Assembly: GCF_026646375.1 (NCBI RefSeq)
Contig: NZ_JAIPPU010000017.1
Span: 1-64,000 of the forward strand
Length of the DNA stretch: 64,000 nt
Source: Acetobacterium wieringae
Lineage (GTDB): Bacteria > Bacillota > Clostridia > Eubacteriales > Eubacteriaceae
Direction of reading: 5' to 3'
Shown: one piece after another, positions 43,215-53,233 of the stretch
Position numbering within the stretch: position 1 is the first letter of the stretch
Layout: every line of letters starts with the position of its first letter
Translations under genes and position numbers: made by a program
The notes under the pieces: generated by a model
Told to the model about the DNA's origin: nothing
What the model saw: only the letters and a program-made list of their open reading frames with translations
The model's database searches: none

Positions 43215-44287
43215 TTTTTATTCCTATAGTATGCTTCAATATCCTCTTCATTGATAATCCGCACGGCACTGGTTTCCATCAAGAAGGATTTATCATCCGA
43301 TTCTTCATGCTGATTCAACCCTTTATTGAGATTCTCCAGCTCGATGGGTTGCGAAAGGTTCCAATCCTCAGACGGTTGTGACTGTTCATTACTAAACTCC
43401 GCGTCGGCTGTGATTTCCGGCATTGCCGCTGGCTTTATTTCGCTCTCATTGGAAGGCTGAACTTTTTCTGAACGAAACGGCTTTTCTTCGATAATGAGCT
43501 CACTGGTTTCAAACAGTCCCGTTTCTGATTTCTTATAGCGGGGTTTTTTAACATTCCCTCGCTCGGCAGCTACATAGGTATCGTCAATAATTACTTCTGT
43601 CATGATTTCTGTCTCTCTGGGCGTGAAACCTTCGTTGATTTGTTCATTGGAAAGCCCTTCCATACCGATACTTTCCCGTTTCGGTGTGCGTGATTTTCGG
43701 CGGTTTTTTTTCTTGTCTTTTTTCGTTTCGAGATCATACTCCAGATCCCGCTGATCTTCGGCTTTGGTTTCTTCCCAATACTTTCGGCCCAACATTCGGC
43801 CGAGTACAATCCCGATCACCTGAAAAACAATGGTAACTAACAGAGCTATTCCAAATAACAGAAAGATAGACAGTTCACTGCCAACTAATTGATAAATTAA
43901 CCCAAAGGGCAGGTACCAAAATATAGTGGGTGCTGCAATAAAAGCAAACTGATTCCAGATACTGTTTGTATCCTGACCCGGAAACATGGTGGACACCACT
44001 GTCAATGTCCCGGTTAGAACGATTATGGGAATCAGACTATAGACAACATACCTCAGCGTTTTTGGCTTTTCATTGCCACTGATATTTTTAAAGCAGACAG
44101 TAAATAGGATGATCCAGAACGCACCAATCGTTATTAATTGGATGCCATTAAACAGATAGTCAAAACCACTTGTTCGGGTCAGATCAAATATGTTTTTAAA
44201 TACCAGTACAATCACAATATACAGGATATTTCCCAATACTGCTGCTTCCAATGCTGACAGTCGTCTCTTTCTTTTGATTTGATTCAT
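43211..44287 (-). CDS. Membrane protein with long charged C-terminal tail
   Basis: About 358 aa. Five hydrophobic spans in the first 170 residues (LGNILYIVIVLVFKNIF, LIPIIVLTGTLTVVSTMF and others), then 190 residues rich in Lys, Glu and Ser without clear fold (KKDKKKNRRKSRTPKRES). ATG 44287 with GGAG six bases before it is used; an earlier ATG lacks it. No family recognised. It lies between parB and cvpA, a spot that holds divergent membrane genes in Clostridia. Confidence 0.7.
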   Translation of the reverse strand: MNQIKRKRRLSALEAAVLGNILYIVIVLVFKNIFDLTRTSGFDYLFNGIQLITIGAFWIILFTVCFKNISGNEKPKTLRYVVYSLIPIIVLTGTLTVVSTMFPGQDTNSIWNQFAFIAAPTIFWYLPFGLIYQLVGSELSIFLLFGIALLVTIVFQVIGIVLGRMLGRKYWEETKAEDQRDLEYDLETKKDKKKNRRKSRTPKRESIGMEGLSNEQINEGFTPRETEIMTEVIIDDTYVAAERGNVKKPRYKKSETGLFETSELIIEEKPFRSEKVQPSNESEIKPAAMPEITADAEFSNEQSQPSEDWNLSQPIELENLNKGLNQHEESDDKSFLMETSAVRIINEEDIEAYYRNKK

Positions 44288-44331
44288 TATTTTCTCCATT
44301 TCATAATTGAATTGTCACAATTCGACTGATT

Positions 44332-45228
44332 CTAGTTTTCTTTTTCATATCCCAATCGCTCGAGTAGACGATCCAATTCTTCCAGCGATGAATAGACAAA
44401 TTCTAGCTTCCCTTTTTTTCCACGATTACTTAAATGAACTTTGGTTTCAAATTTTCTTTCCAAAGCTTCCTGAATTTCTGCTATATATCCATTATTTGTC
44501 TCTTTTTTTTGCTGGAGAGGCTTTACCAGACCTTCACTCTGCATTTTTTTTATGCAATTCTCTGCTTCTCTGACACTCATTCCTTTTTCAATGATCTCAC
44601 TTGCAAAGACTTCCATTTTTTCAGGATCTTCCAGAATTAGAATCGCCCGGGCATGTCCAGATGTAATTTTTTCCTGAGCCAATAGTTCTTGTATACTTTG
44701 TGGCAGTTTCAATAACCTGAGGGTGTTGGCAATGGCAGTTCGACTTTTCCCAATCCGAATACCAATTTCTCCCTGTGTCAGATTAAAGTTCTCCATTAAA
44801 GCTTCAAAGGCCAGCGCTTCTTCAATGCTATTGAGGTTTTCCCGCTGAACATTTTCAATGATGGCTATCTCCAGAACCTCTTCTGGCGGCAGATCTTTAA
44901 CAATGACGGGCACCTCTTTAAGCCCAATCATATTGGCGGCTCGCCAACGTCTTTCTCCAGCAATAATGGTATACCCTTTCGTTTCTGGTTTAACAACCAA
45001 CGGTTGAAGAATACCATGTTCTTTTATTGATGCGCCTAACTCTTCTAACTTAACTCGGTCAAAGCTTTTTCGCGGTTGTTTTGGATTGGGCCGAACATTA
45101 TTTGTTCTGACATAGAAAACCAACTTTTCAACGTCAACCTCCAGCACTTCATCTTCTTGCGAAGGAACCACTGCATCATCGGGAAATAACGCTCTAAGAC
45201 CTTTACCTAAACCTGTGTTTTTTCCCAT
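44332..45228 (-). CDS. parB: Chromosome-partitioning protein ParB (Spo0J)
   Basis: 298 aa. ParB/Srx domain has KPETKGYTIIAGERRWRAA (box II), IAIIENVQRENLNSIEEALA; HTH LTQGEIGIRIGKSRTAIANT binds parS. CTP-gated clamp. Two bases after parA; parS sites are 900 bases upstream. Confidence 0.97.
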   Translation of the reverse strand: MGKNTGLGKGLRALFPDDAVVPSQEDEVLEVDVEKLVFYVRTNNVRPNPKQPRKSFDRVKLEELGASIKEHGILQPLVVKPETKGYTIIAGERRWRAANMIGLKEVPVIVKDLPPEEVLEIAIIENVQRENLNSIEEALAFEALMENFNLTQGEIGIRIGKSRTAIANTLRLLKLPQSIQELLAQEKITSGHARAILILEDPEKMEVFASEIIEKGMSVREAENCIKKMQSEGLVKPLQQKKETNNGYIAEIQEALERKFETKVHLSNRGKKGKLEFVYSSLEELDRLLERLGYEKEN

Positions 45229-45230
45229 AA

Positions 45231-45995
45231 CTACTCCTGTCTTTGTACAAACTCTTTTGAAAGAGCCAAATATGCTTTTGCTCCCTTTGATCCACTGGCG
45301 TATTCAAAAATAGTCTGCCCATAACTGGGGGCTTCGGCCAGGCGGACATTGCGGGGAATCATGGTGTCATAAACTTTTTCTTTAAAATAATCCACGACTT
45401 CATCGACAACCTGATTTGATAAGTTTGTTCGGCTATCAAACATGGTCATCAGGACACCTTCAATTTCCAAATGAGGGTTTAGTCCCTGTTTTACCAGACT
45501 GATGGTATTCATCAGTTGACTCACGCCTTCCAAGGCATAAAACTCACATTGGATGGGAATTAACACCGTATTTGTCACCGCCAGGGCATTAATTGTTAAT
45601 AAGCCAAGTGAGGGTGGACAGTCGATAAAGATATAATCGTAAAATGATTTAATATTTTCGATGCTATTTTTAAGGCGCAATTCTCGTTGTGGCATATTTG
45701 TCAGTTCAATTTCTGCTCCAGCTAAATCGGGATGAGATGGCAGGATATGAAGATTCTCGTAAGAAGTTGTCAGAATAATTTCTTTGAAATTATCACCATG
45801 GATAATCCCATTATAGACACTTTTTTCCAGATTATTCTTTTCAATTCCAAACCCACTGCTGGTATTTCCCTGTGGATCAATATCAATAACCAGCACTCGG
45901 TATCCTTCTAAACTGAGGGCAGTGGTTAAATTGATATTTGTGGTCGTTTTACCAACCCCACCTTTTTGATTAAATACTGCCACGATTTTTGCCAT
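45231..45995 (-). CDS. parA: Chromosome-partitioning ATPase ParA (Soj)
   Basis: 254 aa. Walker A FNQKGGVGKTTTNINL, VIDIDPQGNTSSG, FIDCPPSLGLLT. AAGGAG precedes the ATG. Partners ParB and also affects DnaA. Confidence 0.97.
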   Translation of the reverse strand: MAKIVAVFNQKGGVGKTTTNINLTTALSLEGYRVLVIDIDPQGNTSSGFGIEKNNLEKSVYNGIIHGDNFKEIILTTSYENLHILPSHPDLAGAEIELTNMPQRELRLKNSIENIKSFYDYIFIDCPPSLGLLTINALAVTNTVLIPIQCEFYALEGVSQLMNTISLVKQGLNPHLEIEGVLMTMFDSRTNLSNQVVDEVVDYFKEKVYDTMIPRNVRLAEAPSYGQTIFEYASGSKGAKAYLALSKEFVQRQE

Positions 45996-46087
45996 ACTTT
46001 ACTCCTTAAATTAAATCACTCAATCGCTTTTACAGCCTTGTTTACTGATCTTTGATTTGCTATCCTGATGTTTCTGACTACCAGCAA

Positions 46088-46103
46088 TGTTTCACGTGAA
46101 ACA
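46088..46103. promoter_or_regulatory. parS: parS site 1
   Basis: TGTTTCACGTGAAACA, the exact 16-base parS consensus and a perfect palindrome. It lies between parA and rsmG. Confidence 0.98.
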
Positions 46104-46146
46104 TGTGATCATTAAAACAATCTGTGCCTCATGGTTTTTCACAGAT

Positions 46147-46162
46147 GTTTCACGTGAAACAT
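46147..46162. promoter_or_regulatory. parS: parS site 2
   Basis: Second exact TGTTTCACGTGAAACA, 59 bases from the first; the palindrome extends to AGATG...CATCT. Confidence 0.98.
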
Positions 46163-46217
46163 CTGCGAAAAACCAGCTCAAATACTATCATATAACCCTT
46201 TATTTATGCTTGTACTA

Positions 46218-46946
46218 TTATTTTGATATTGGAAATGCGTCTTTTTTTATCTTGCCATGGATCCTCGGGAAATTATTTGGGGTTGGTTTGATTTTTTTTA
46301 CATTTATTATAACATGAACGTACTCACTTTGCAGTAATAAACCTTTTTCGATTGCTGCGATTTTCCCACCTAAAACATCAATCGGTATTTGAGCTGCATT
46401 TAACTCTTCCTGATAATCTCTTCCTTTCATCGATAAAAACTGTCCGCCAACCTTTGTCAGAGGCAAACAATACTCGGATAGCAGTGTCAAATTTGCCACC
46501 GCCCGAGAGGTGACAACGTCATATTTTTCCCGATGCTGATGATCTTGCCCTAATTCTTCAGCTCTACCATGAAGGGTTTTAATATTACTTATCCCTAACT
46601 CAGAAGCGATGGACTGGACGACACTGAGCTTCTTTTTAGTCGAATCCATTAACGTAACATCAGCCTCTTCCAGCATGATCGCCAGTGGAATACCCGGAAA
46701 ACCGCCCCCGGTTCCGACATCTAAAATCTTTGTCTGCGGGTTTTTTATCAGTTTAAGGAGCGTTAGAGAATCAAGTAGATGAAGCTTGATAAATTCATCT
46801 TCATCTACAATCCGGGTCAGATTGATGTGTTTATTTCGTTCCAGGAGCAGATCCATATAAGCAATCAGTTTTTCGGCCTGCGTTTCATTAATCACTATTT
46901 CGGCTAATTTACCCAGGTATATTAATTTTTCTATACGCTTATTCAT
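46218..46946 (-). CDS. rsmG: 16S rRNA (guanine-527-N7)-methyltransferase
   Basis: 242 aa: [38 protein letters not shown] (SAM motif), [15 protein letters not shown]. Overlaps mnmG by eight bases. Confidence 0.96.
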   Translation of the reverse strand: MNKRIEKLIYLGKLAEIVINETQAEKLIAYMDLLLERNKHINLTRIVDEDEFIKLHLLDSLTLLKLIKNPQTKILDVGTGGGFPGIPLAIMLEEADVTLMDSTKKKLSVVQSIASELGISNIKTLHGRAEELGQDHQHREKYDVVTSRAVANLTLLSEYCLPLTKVGGQFLSMKGRDYQEELNAAQIPIDVLGGKIAAIEKGLLLQSEYVHVIINVKKIKPTPNNFPRIHGKIKKDAFPISK

Positions 46947-48840
46947 TATCTGTTCCTTTCAGGTCTCCACTTCGTCGTCGTTGCTCCAATGCAATTAATA
47001 AAACCGAAATATCTGCCGGCGATACTCCAGAAATCCGGGATGCCTGGCCAATTGATAATGGTTTAATTTCTTTAAGTTTTTCCGCTGCTTCAATTCGCAG
47101 TCCGCCAATTTGGGGATAATCAAGATCGATCGGAATCAGTTTGTGTTCAAGCTTTTTGAACTGCTCAACTTGTTGAAGTTGCTTTTTAATATAACCCTCA
47201 TACTTAATCTGAACCTCCACCTGCTCGACCACACTCCAATGCAAAACCGGTCGTTCCGGATCAAAAACCGCAGTTTGATGGTACTTGACTTCAGGCCGTC
47301 GAATCAGTTCACCAATGGATAATCCATGCTGAATCTCCGAACTGCCAAATGATTTTAGCACCTCATTGTTTTCCGGATTGGGCTTAACAATAACCTGATT
47401 AAGTCGAGAAATCTCTTGTTTAATCTGTTCTTTCTTTGCCAGAAACTTCTGATACCGTTGATCATTGATCAGCCCGACCCGATGACCGATTTCAGTTAAC
47501 CGTAAATCAGCGTTATCCTGTCGTAACAAGAGCCGGTATTCAGCCCGGGAAGTCATCATACGGTATGGCTCATCAATCCCTTTTGTAATGATATCATCAA
47601 TGAGTACTCCTATGTAACCTTCTGATCGATCGATGATCACCGGTTGTTCACCCCGTAAATAAAGTGCTGCGTTAATACCGGCAACCAATCCCTGGGCTCC
47701 TGCTTCTTCATAGCCAGAGGTGCCATTGATCTGTCCGGCAAAAAATAAACCGGTTACTGCCTTGGACTCCAGTGAAGCCTTTAGTCTTGTTGGATGGATA
47801 CAGTCATATTCGATAGCATAGGCCGATCGCATAAACTCGACGTTCTCCATTCCCGGCACCGTTCGATATAAGGCAATCTGAACATCCTCTGGCAAACAGG
47901 AGGACATCCCCTGGACATAGATTTCATTGGTATTTAATCCTTCCGGTTCCATAAAGATCTGATGGCGTTCCTTGTCGTGAAATCGCATCACCTTGGTCTC
48001 TATGGATGGGCAGTAACGAGGGCCAATTCCCACAACTTCGCCGGTATAAAGCGGTGAGCGTTCAATGTTCGCGTTGATAATCTGGTGCGTTTGCGGGTTG
48101 GTATACGTCAGGTAACAGGGTACCTGATCAATTTCAATTGAGTCGGTTTCAAATGAAAATGGTACAATTTGATCATCCCCCTCCTGAATAATCATTTTTG
48201 AATAATCCAGGGTTTTGGCATCAACCCGGGCGGGGGTTCCGGTTTTAAAGCGTTGCAACTCTATACCATTTTTTTCAAGACTTTCTGATAAATACATGGC
48301 TGGAAATAATCCGTTGGGCCCGCCATCATATTGAACATTACCGATAATAATCCGGCCTTTTAAATACGTACCACTACAGATAATTGCTGCCTTACAATTG
48401 TAAACTGCCCCAGTCGTAACCATTACGCCGGTGATCTTGCCATCTTCGACAATTATTTCAGTCGCTTCCTGCTGTTTTAATAACAGATTCTCCTGATTCT
48501 CAATCACTTCTTTCATTCTGAATTGATAGGCTTTTTTGTCGGCCTGAGCCCGTAGCGAATGTACCGCCGGACCTTTTGCCGTATTTAACATCTTACACTG
48601 TATCATCGTTGCATCAATGTTTTTTCCCATTTCACCGCCAAGCGCATCAATTTCCCGAACCAGATGTCCTTTTCCGGTACCACCGATGGATGGATTGCAC
48701 GGCATCATTGCCACCGAATCCAGATTGATGGTTAATAGTAATGTTTTAAAACCAATTCGGGCACTGGCCAGCGCTGCCTCAGAACCGGCATGGCCAGCAC
48801 CGATGACAATAATGTCGTAGTCTCCTCCTGGATATGTCAT
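46939..48840 (-). CDS. mnmG: tRNA uridine 5-carboxymethylaminomethyl modification enzyme MnmG (GidA)
   Basis: 633 aa. FAD motif [44 protein letters not shown], and the C-terminal [16 protein letters not shown]. With MnmE it modifies U34 of tRNAs. Between rsmG and mnmE. Confidence 0.97.
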   Translation of the reverse strand: MTYPGGDYDIIVIGAGHAGSEAALASARIGFKTLLLTINLDSVAMMPCNPSIGGTGKGHLVREIDALGGEMGKNIDATMIQCKMLNTAKGPAVHSLRAQADKKAYQFRMKEVIENQENLLLKQQEATEIIVEDGKITGVMVTTGAVYNCKAAIICSGTYLKGRIIIGNVQYDGGPNGLFPAMYLSESLEKNGIELQRFKTGTPARVDAKTLDYSKMIIQEGDDQIVPFSFETDSIEIDQVPCYLTYTNPQTHQIINANIERSPLYTGEVVGIGPRYCPSIETKVMRFHDKERHQIFMEPEGLNTNEIYVQGMSSCLPEDVQIALYRTVPGMENVEFMRSAYAIEYDCIHPTRLKASLESKAVTGLFFAGQINGTSGYEEAGAQGLVAGINAALYLRGEQPVIIDRSEGYIGVLIDDIITKGIDEPYRMMTSRAEYRLLLRQDNADLRLTEIGHRVGLINDQRYQKFLAKKEQIKQEISRLNQVIVKPNPENNEVLKSFGSSEIQHGLSIGELIRRPEVKYHQTAVFDPERPVLHWSVVEQVEVQIKYEGYIKKQLQQVEQFKKLEHKLIPIDLDYPQIGGLRIEAAEKLKEIKPLSIGQASRISGVSPADISVLLIALEQRRRSGDLKGTDNE

Positions 48841-48849
48841 TTTTTTCCT

Positions 48850-50229
48850 CTACTTTCCAATGCAAAAATTTTTAAAAATCTGATCGATAATATCCATCCC
48901 AATGGCTTTTCCGGTAATACCGCGAAGCGCTTCTAAAGCTTCCATCACGTCAATACTGACAAGTTCCAGCGGCATTTGACTAGCCATGGTGTTAATAGCA
49001 TTTTCCAGACTGGTTTTTGTTGTTTCCAGTAACTGAATGTGTCGGGTATTGGTAATCAGATAGTCCGCTTCCTGACTGACCGTTCCTTCAAAAACCATTT
49101 CAATCATTTTTTGTCGCAAGGTTTCGATTCCCTGATCTTCCAATAGGGACATTGGTATCCATGGCTCTGGAATCTCAACATCCATTCCACTGATCACATC
49201 GGTCTTATTGGCAATATAAATGGTTTTGCGATTTTTAAGCAATTCAATGAGTTCCTTTTCTCCAGCAGACATTTCTTTAGAGATATCCCGCATAAAAATT
49301 ACCAGATTGGTTTGGTTTAAAAGCGCCTTTGATTTTTCAACGCCGATTTTTTCCACCAGATTATCGGTTTCTCTGATTCCAGCAGTATCAATAATCTTAA
49401 AGGGAATCCCCTCAATATTAAGATATTCTTCAATGGTATCCCGGGTAGTGCCAGGTATATCAGTAACAATAGCTTTGTTTTCCATTAACAAGGTGTTTAG
49501 TAGGGATGATTTTCCCACATTTGGTTCACCAAGAATCGCAGTTGTTATCCCTTCCCGGTAAATTTTACCGGTTTCAGCCACAGTCAGAATGTCTTTGATT
49601 TTATTTAACAACTCTAAAATCTGGCTGTTTACAAAATCATATGATATTTCTTCAATATCGTATTCGGGATAATCAATATTAACTTCCATATGCGAAAGAA
49701 TTTCCACCAAAATATTATCCAATTCTTCCAGCTTGTGAGACAGTCGTCCTTCCAACTGAGCCACTGAATATTCCAGACTTTTTTCAGTTTTTGCATTGAT
49801 AATATCAATAACCGCTTCTGCCTGAGTTAAATCTAATCTCCCATTTAAAAAAGCCCGCTTGGTAAATTCTCCCGGTTCAGCCAGTCGGGCTCCACAGGCA
49901 ATAACCAGTTTTAGAATTTTCCGCATAGGGACAATTCCCCCATGACAATTTATCTCAACAACATCTTCAGCGGTATAGGAATGGGGTGTCAGCATTTTTG
50001 AGACCAGCACCTCATCAATATCTTTTTTGGTAGCTGGATCGACAATCCGTCCATAAACCAATTCATGGCTGTTGGTTGTCAACAGGTTTTTTCCCCGCGG
50101 ATTGACAAACAGTTTATTTCCCAGTTCAACGGCATCGGGTCCGCTGATTCGGATAATACCAATTCCCGCACCACCCATTCCGGTAGCTACCGCAGCAATG
50201 GTATCTTCATTTTGTAATAAGGCTTCCAA
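48850..50229 (-). CDS. mnmE: tRNA modification GTPase MnmE (TrmE)
   Basis: 459 aa from a TTG start at 50229, set by AGGAG six bases upstream; the longer frame would add 30 residues not in the family. N-terminal DTIAAVATGMGGAGIGIIRI, G domain GEPNVGKSSLLNTL, IPGTTRDTIEE, DTAGIRETD, NKTD and C-terminal FCIGK. Partner MnmG lies downstream. Confidence 0.96.
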   Translation of the reverse strand: MEALLQNEDTIAAVATGMGGAGIGIIRISGPDAVELGNKLFVNPRGKNLLTTNSHELVYGRIVDPATKKDIDEVLVSKMLTPHSYTAEDVVEINCHGGIVPMRKILKLVIACGARLAEPGEFTKRAFLNGRLDLTQAEAVIDIINAKTEKSLEYSVAQLEGRLSHKLEELDNILVEILSHMEVNIDYPEYDIEEISYDFVNSQILELLNKIKDILTVAETGKIYREGITTAILGEPNVGKSSLLNTLLMENKAIVTDIPGTTRDTIEEYLNIEGIPFKIIDTAGIRETDNLVEKIGVEKSKALLNQTNLVIFMRDISKEMSAGEKELIELLKNRKTIYIANKTDVISGMDVEIPEPWIPMSLLEDQGIETLRQKMIEMVFEGTVSQEADYLITNTRHIQLLETTKTSLENAINTMASQMPLELVSIDVMEALEALRGITGKAIGMDIIDQIFKNFCIGK

Positions 50230-50309
50230 TTTATTCTCCTGTTTCAATAATTGTTTCCTAATCTCTAATAATATAATAAAATCCTGATGTTTACAAGTAT
50301 GATCCAAAT

Positions 50310-50361
50310 AAAAAGGCACCTTACAATTAACGCTTAAGCTAATTTGTAAAGTGCCTTTTTT
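50310..50361 (-). terminator. Intrinsic terminator after jag
   Basis: AAAAAGGCAC...TTACAA pairs with TTGTAA...GTGCCTTTTTT. The jag stop codon overlaps its edge, so the yidC-jag and mnmE transcription units are separate. Confidence 0.85.
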
Positions 50362-50990
50362 TAGTTTTTATCTTTTAATTGAATAACAACCCGACGATAG
50401 GGTTCTTCTCCCTCACTGAAGGTAAAAACCTTATCGTGATTTTGGAGCTTTGCGTGAATAACCCTTCGTTCTGAAGGATTCATTGGTTCCAGCAGCATTT
50501 TTTTTTGATAATAAACTGCTTTATTCGCCATTTTTTCCCCAAGATCTTCAAGGGTTTTTTCCCGCTTCGCCCGATAGTTCTCAGTGTCTAAAATAACCCG
50601 AACGTATTCTTCATGTTGTCGATTGATAACCAAACTAACTAAGTATTGAAATGAATCCAGGGTTTGACCACGGCGTCCAATTAAGACACCCATGTCTTTC
50701 CCTTCCAGATCAATGAATAATACTTTATCCTCAAGACGGGTATTGATTTTACAATTAATTTTCATGGCATCGAGGACATCATTTAAAAAATCTAGGGCCC
50801 GCTGTTCAGGATTGTTTATCAGTGAGACCTCAACAATGGCTTCTTTTTTCCCAAATATTTTCATTAAACCACTGTCCGGCAATTGCAATACGTTTGTTTC
50901 AACTTGTTCTTTAGTCACACCAAGCTGTTGCAAACCATGGTTAATCGCATCTTCTACGGTTTTACCAGTGCCCGTTACTGTCTTATTCAT
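50361..50990 (-). CDS. jag: Jag / KhpB RNA-binding protein
   Basis: 209 aa. Jag-N domain (GTGKTVEDAINHGLQQLG), KH domain (GVLIGRRGQTLDSFQYLVS) and R3H domain at the end (RRVIHAKLQNHDKVFTFSEG). Binds RNA with KhpA; linked to cell envelope and division. AAGGAGAGGG before ATG. Thirty-two bases after yidC. Confidence 0.95.
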   Translation of the reverse strand: MNKTVTGTGKTVEDAINHGLQQLGVTKEQVETNVLQLPDSGLMKIFGKKEAIVEVSLINNPEQRALDFLNDVLDAMKINCKINTRLEDKVLFIDLEGKDMGVLIGRRGQTLDSFQYLVSLVINRQHEEYVRVILDTENYRAKREKTLEDLGEKMANKAVYYQKKMLLEPMNPSERRVIHAKLQNHDKVFTFSEGEEPYRRVVIQLKDKN

Positions 50991-51022
50991 TTTCCCTCTC
51001 CTTAGCTTTCAGTCATCATTTT

Positions 51023-51985
51023 TTATTTGTTATCATAACGTTCCTTGGCTTTTTGATAGGCTTCTTCCTGGGCTTCATCGCGCTCGGGAATTTCAACTGA
51101 TGGTTTTTTACGCTGCTGCTCGGCTGATTGATGTGTTTTTGAACTTTGAATTTTTTTATTGGAAGCTGGCCGGGTCAATGGTTTTTTTGGCCCATCTGTC
51201 TGATCTTTTTTACTGCTTTTAGGCGCATTGGGGTTGGCCGCCGCTCGTCTGGCTGCTAATTCCGCTTTGCGTTCTTCTTCAGCCTCACGAACCCGACGTT
51301 CCGCTTCTTCAATCGTATAATCTGGTTCTGGAATACGCATCATAATAAACTGTTGTACAAAGGTAAAGACATTCTGGACAACCCAGTAAAGCGCCACCCC
51401 TGCCGGCATGGAAATTGAGATGTATCCAATCATAATCGGCATGGCATAAAGCATAATTTTTTGGGTTTTGGCATTGGGATCATCCGGATTCGTAGCCGGT
51501 TGCGCTGCCATCGTAAATTTCTGAGTGATAAATGTAAAGAGCGCTGCCAGGATCGGTAAAACATAAATCGGATCAGGCACGCTTAAGCTTTGCATCCATA
51601 AAAAGGACATATCCACGTCAGTAATGGTTCCATTGACGAATACCCAGGTTTCCGGATGTAACAGGGTTTGATAGAGTCCAATAAGGATAGGAAACTGCAA
51701 TAAGATTGGTAAACAGCCTCCGGCAGGATTAACCTTAAAAGTTTTGTAGAGTTTTAGTGTCTCTTCATTTAATTTTTCTTTGTTATTCTTGTACTTTTTG
51801 TTAAGTTTTTGTAATTCCGGCTGAAGGCGTTGCATATCCTTCATGGATTTCGTTTGTTTAATATTTAGCGGTAATAATAATACCTTCATAAATATTGTAA
51901 AAATAATGATTGATAATCCATAATTATGAACAATTCCATAAATCTGGAATAACATCCAACCAAAGATCTGGTATAAAAACTCCAT
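51023..51985 (-). CDS. yidC: Membrane protein insertase YidC (SpoIIIJ)
   Basis: 320 aa. Five membrane spans; ILIIFTIFMKVLLLPLNIKQ and GGCLPILLQFPILIGLYQTL are YidC/Oxa1 hallmarks, the conserved Arg is absent or in the family position KQTKS. The C-terminal tail (about residues 230-320) is long and charged. No lipoprotein signal Cys is seen at the start. Operon with rnpA, yidD and jag. Confidence 0.95.
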   Translation of the reverse strand: MEFLYQIFGWMLFQIYGIVHNYGLSIIIFTIFMKVLLLPLNIKQTKSMKDMQRLQPELQKLNKKYKNNKEKLNEETLKLYKTFKVNPAGGCLPILLQFPILIGLYQTLLHPETWVFVNGTITDVDMSFLWMQSLSVPDPIYVLPILAALFTFITQKFTMAAQPATNPDDPNAKTQKIMLYAMPIMIGYISISMPAGVALYWVVQNVFTFVQQFIMMRIPEPDYTIEEAERRVREAEEERKAELAARRAAANPNAPKSSKKDQTDGPKKPLTRPASNKKIQSSKTHQSAEQQRKKPSVEIPERDEAQEEAYQKAKERYDNK

Positions 51986-52018
51986 TCATTAACTCCTTAA
52001 GTTTTTCTCCCTAACATT

Positions 52019-52231
52019 CTAAGGAAGGGGATCATATCCCCCGGGATTAAAAGGATGGCATCTGAGAATGCGTTTCCCACCCATATAGCTTCCTTTTATG
52101 ACACCGTATTTTTCAACAGCCAAAATAAAATACTCTGAACACGTGGGACTGAAACGACAATTATTTCCTAAAAGAGGTGAAATAAATTTCTGATAACCTC
52201 TAATAATTAAAACCAGGAATTTCTTGAACAT
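52019..52231 (-). CDS. yidD: YidD membrane protein insertion factor
   Basis: 70 aa. [40 protein letters not shown] are the full family signature with three cysteines. Amphipathic and inner-membrane associated. Between rnpA and yidC. Confidence 0.97.
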   Translation of the reverse strand: MFKKFLVLIIRGYQKFISPLLGNNCRFSPTCSEYFILAVEKYGVIKGSYMGGKRILRCHPFNPGGYDPLP

Positions 52232-52232
52232 T

Positions 52233-52574
52233 CTATGGCCTCATGAGATTCTTCTTATAAAACAAATGGTTTAACGATTTTTCTAAACTACTGTACGGCA
52301 CTTCTTTAATGGATTCCTTAGCAATCAGAATAATATCATAACCTTTTGAAAAAGAATCTTCATTAAGACGGTATGCCTCTTTTATTCGTCTTTTTACCTT
52401 ATTTCTAATCACAGCTTTTTTAGAAACTTTTTTACTGACGATTATCCCCAAACGATTAAAATTCTCTTCATTCTTAAGATAATAGATCACAAAGACTTTG
52501 TTTCCGAAAACATCCCCAACTTTAAAAACACGTTTAAATTCATTTTCCTTATTTAGGGATTTTATTTTTACCAA
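52233..52574 (-). CDS. rnpA: Ribonuclease P protein component
   Basis: 113 aa. [19 protein letters not shown] and the RNR motif in [17 protein letters not shown]. Uses a TTG start with AAGGAG seven bases upstream. Protein cofactor of RNase P RNA. It follows rpmH. Confidence 0.95.
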   Translation of the reverse strand: MVKIKSLNKENEFKRVFKVGDVFGNKVFVIYYLKNEENFNRLGIIVSKKVSKKAVIRNKVKRRIKEAYRLNEDSFSKGYDIILIAKESIKEVPYSSLEKSLNHLFYKKNLMRP

Positions 52575-52604
52575 AGGAATTCTCCTTAATTTTTATTAAA
52601 CAAA

Positions 52605-52627
52605 AGACCGCTTTTGAAAAACGGTCT
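52605..52627. terminator. Small hairpin between rpmH and rnpA
   Basis: AGACCG / CGGTCT with TTTTG tail on the minus strand; may attenuate rnpA after the abundant rpmH message. Confidence 0.5.
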
Positions 52628-52635
52628 ACAAAGGA

Positions 52636-52770
52636 TTATGCTGATAATTTTTCTCTTCCTTTTTGTCTTCTTTTCTTCAAAATAAGTCGACCGCTTTTTG
52701 CAGACATTCTTTTTCTGAAACCATGTTCTTTCTTACGCTGTCTAACTTTTGGTTGATAAGTTCTTTTCAC
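52636..52770 (-). CDS. rpmH: 50S ribosomal protein L34
   Basis: 44 aa, read directly. GTG start then [20 protein letters not shown] and [18 protein letters not shown]; full-length L34. GGGGGTG upstream. Divergent from dnaA. Confidence 0.97.
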   Translation of the reverse strand: MKRTYQPKVRQRKKEHGFRKRMSAKSGRLILKKRRQKGREKLSA

Positions 52771-52836
52771 TTCGACACCCCCTGACTAATACTTTATATT
52801 CATTTGTTTATAAGCTAATAAGACTTTTACCCTAGA

Positions 52837-52865
52837 ATTATATAATCTCGCTTATTTTATGTCAA
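52837..52865 (-). promoter_or_regulatory. Promoter of rpmH operon
   Basis: Perfect TTGACA (52860-52865), 17-base spacer, perfect TATAAT (52837-52842) on the minus strand. Confidence 0.92.
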
Positions 52866-52920
52866 GTTATATTATCAAATCTGAAGCGTTTTCGCAAGTA
52901 TTATGTTTATTTTAATTATA

Positions 52921-52949
52921 TTGAATGCCTCAAAGCAATTTGTTATACT
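52921..52949 (+). promoter_or_regulatory. Promoter of dnaA
   Basis: TTGAAT (52921-52926), 17-base spacer, TATACT (52944-52949). DnaA boxes begin 18 bases after it, suggesting autoregulation. Confidence 0.8.
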
Positions 52950-52966
52950 AGGTTTATCAACGTAAA

Positions 52967-53192
52967 TGTGGATAAGTTTTTAAATTTTATCCAAATAATC
53001 CACAAATTTCAAGATTGTGTGGATTATTTGGGGATAACTTGTCAATATTTTTTAATTATCCGTTTTTTTTCGTCTTTTCGTGTTGGTATGTTTTTTTTAA
53101 GTTATCAACAATTTTTCGTATATTTTGCTTGATTTATTTGGCTATTCACATTAAAATGAATTCTCTGTGCATAATTTAAAATTTTATCCACA
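52967..53192. other. oriC: oriC region upstream of dnaA: DnaA-box cluster
   Basis: DnaA boxes (consensus TTATCCACA or complement): TGTGGATAA 52967-52975; near-boxes 52987-52995, 52996-53004 (TAATCCACA), 53018-53026 (TGTGGATTA), 53029-53037, 53056-53064, 53102-53110; perfect TTATCCACA 53184-53192. The spacing and AT-rich filler are typical of a Firmicute bipartite origin. Confidence 0.88.
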
Positions 53193-53233
53193 ATGACACG
53201 ACTTAAATTTATTAGAAATTGGAGGTTCATTTA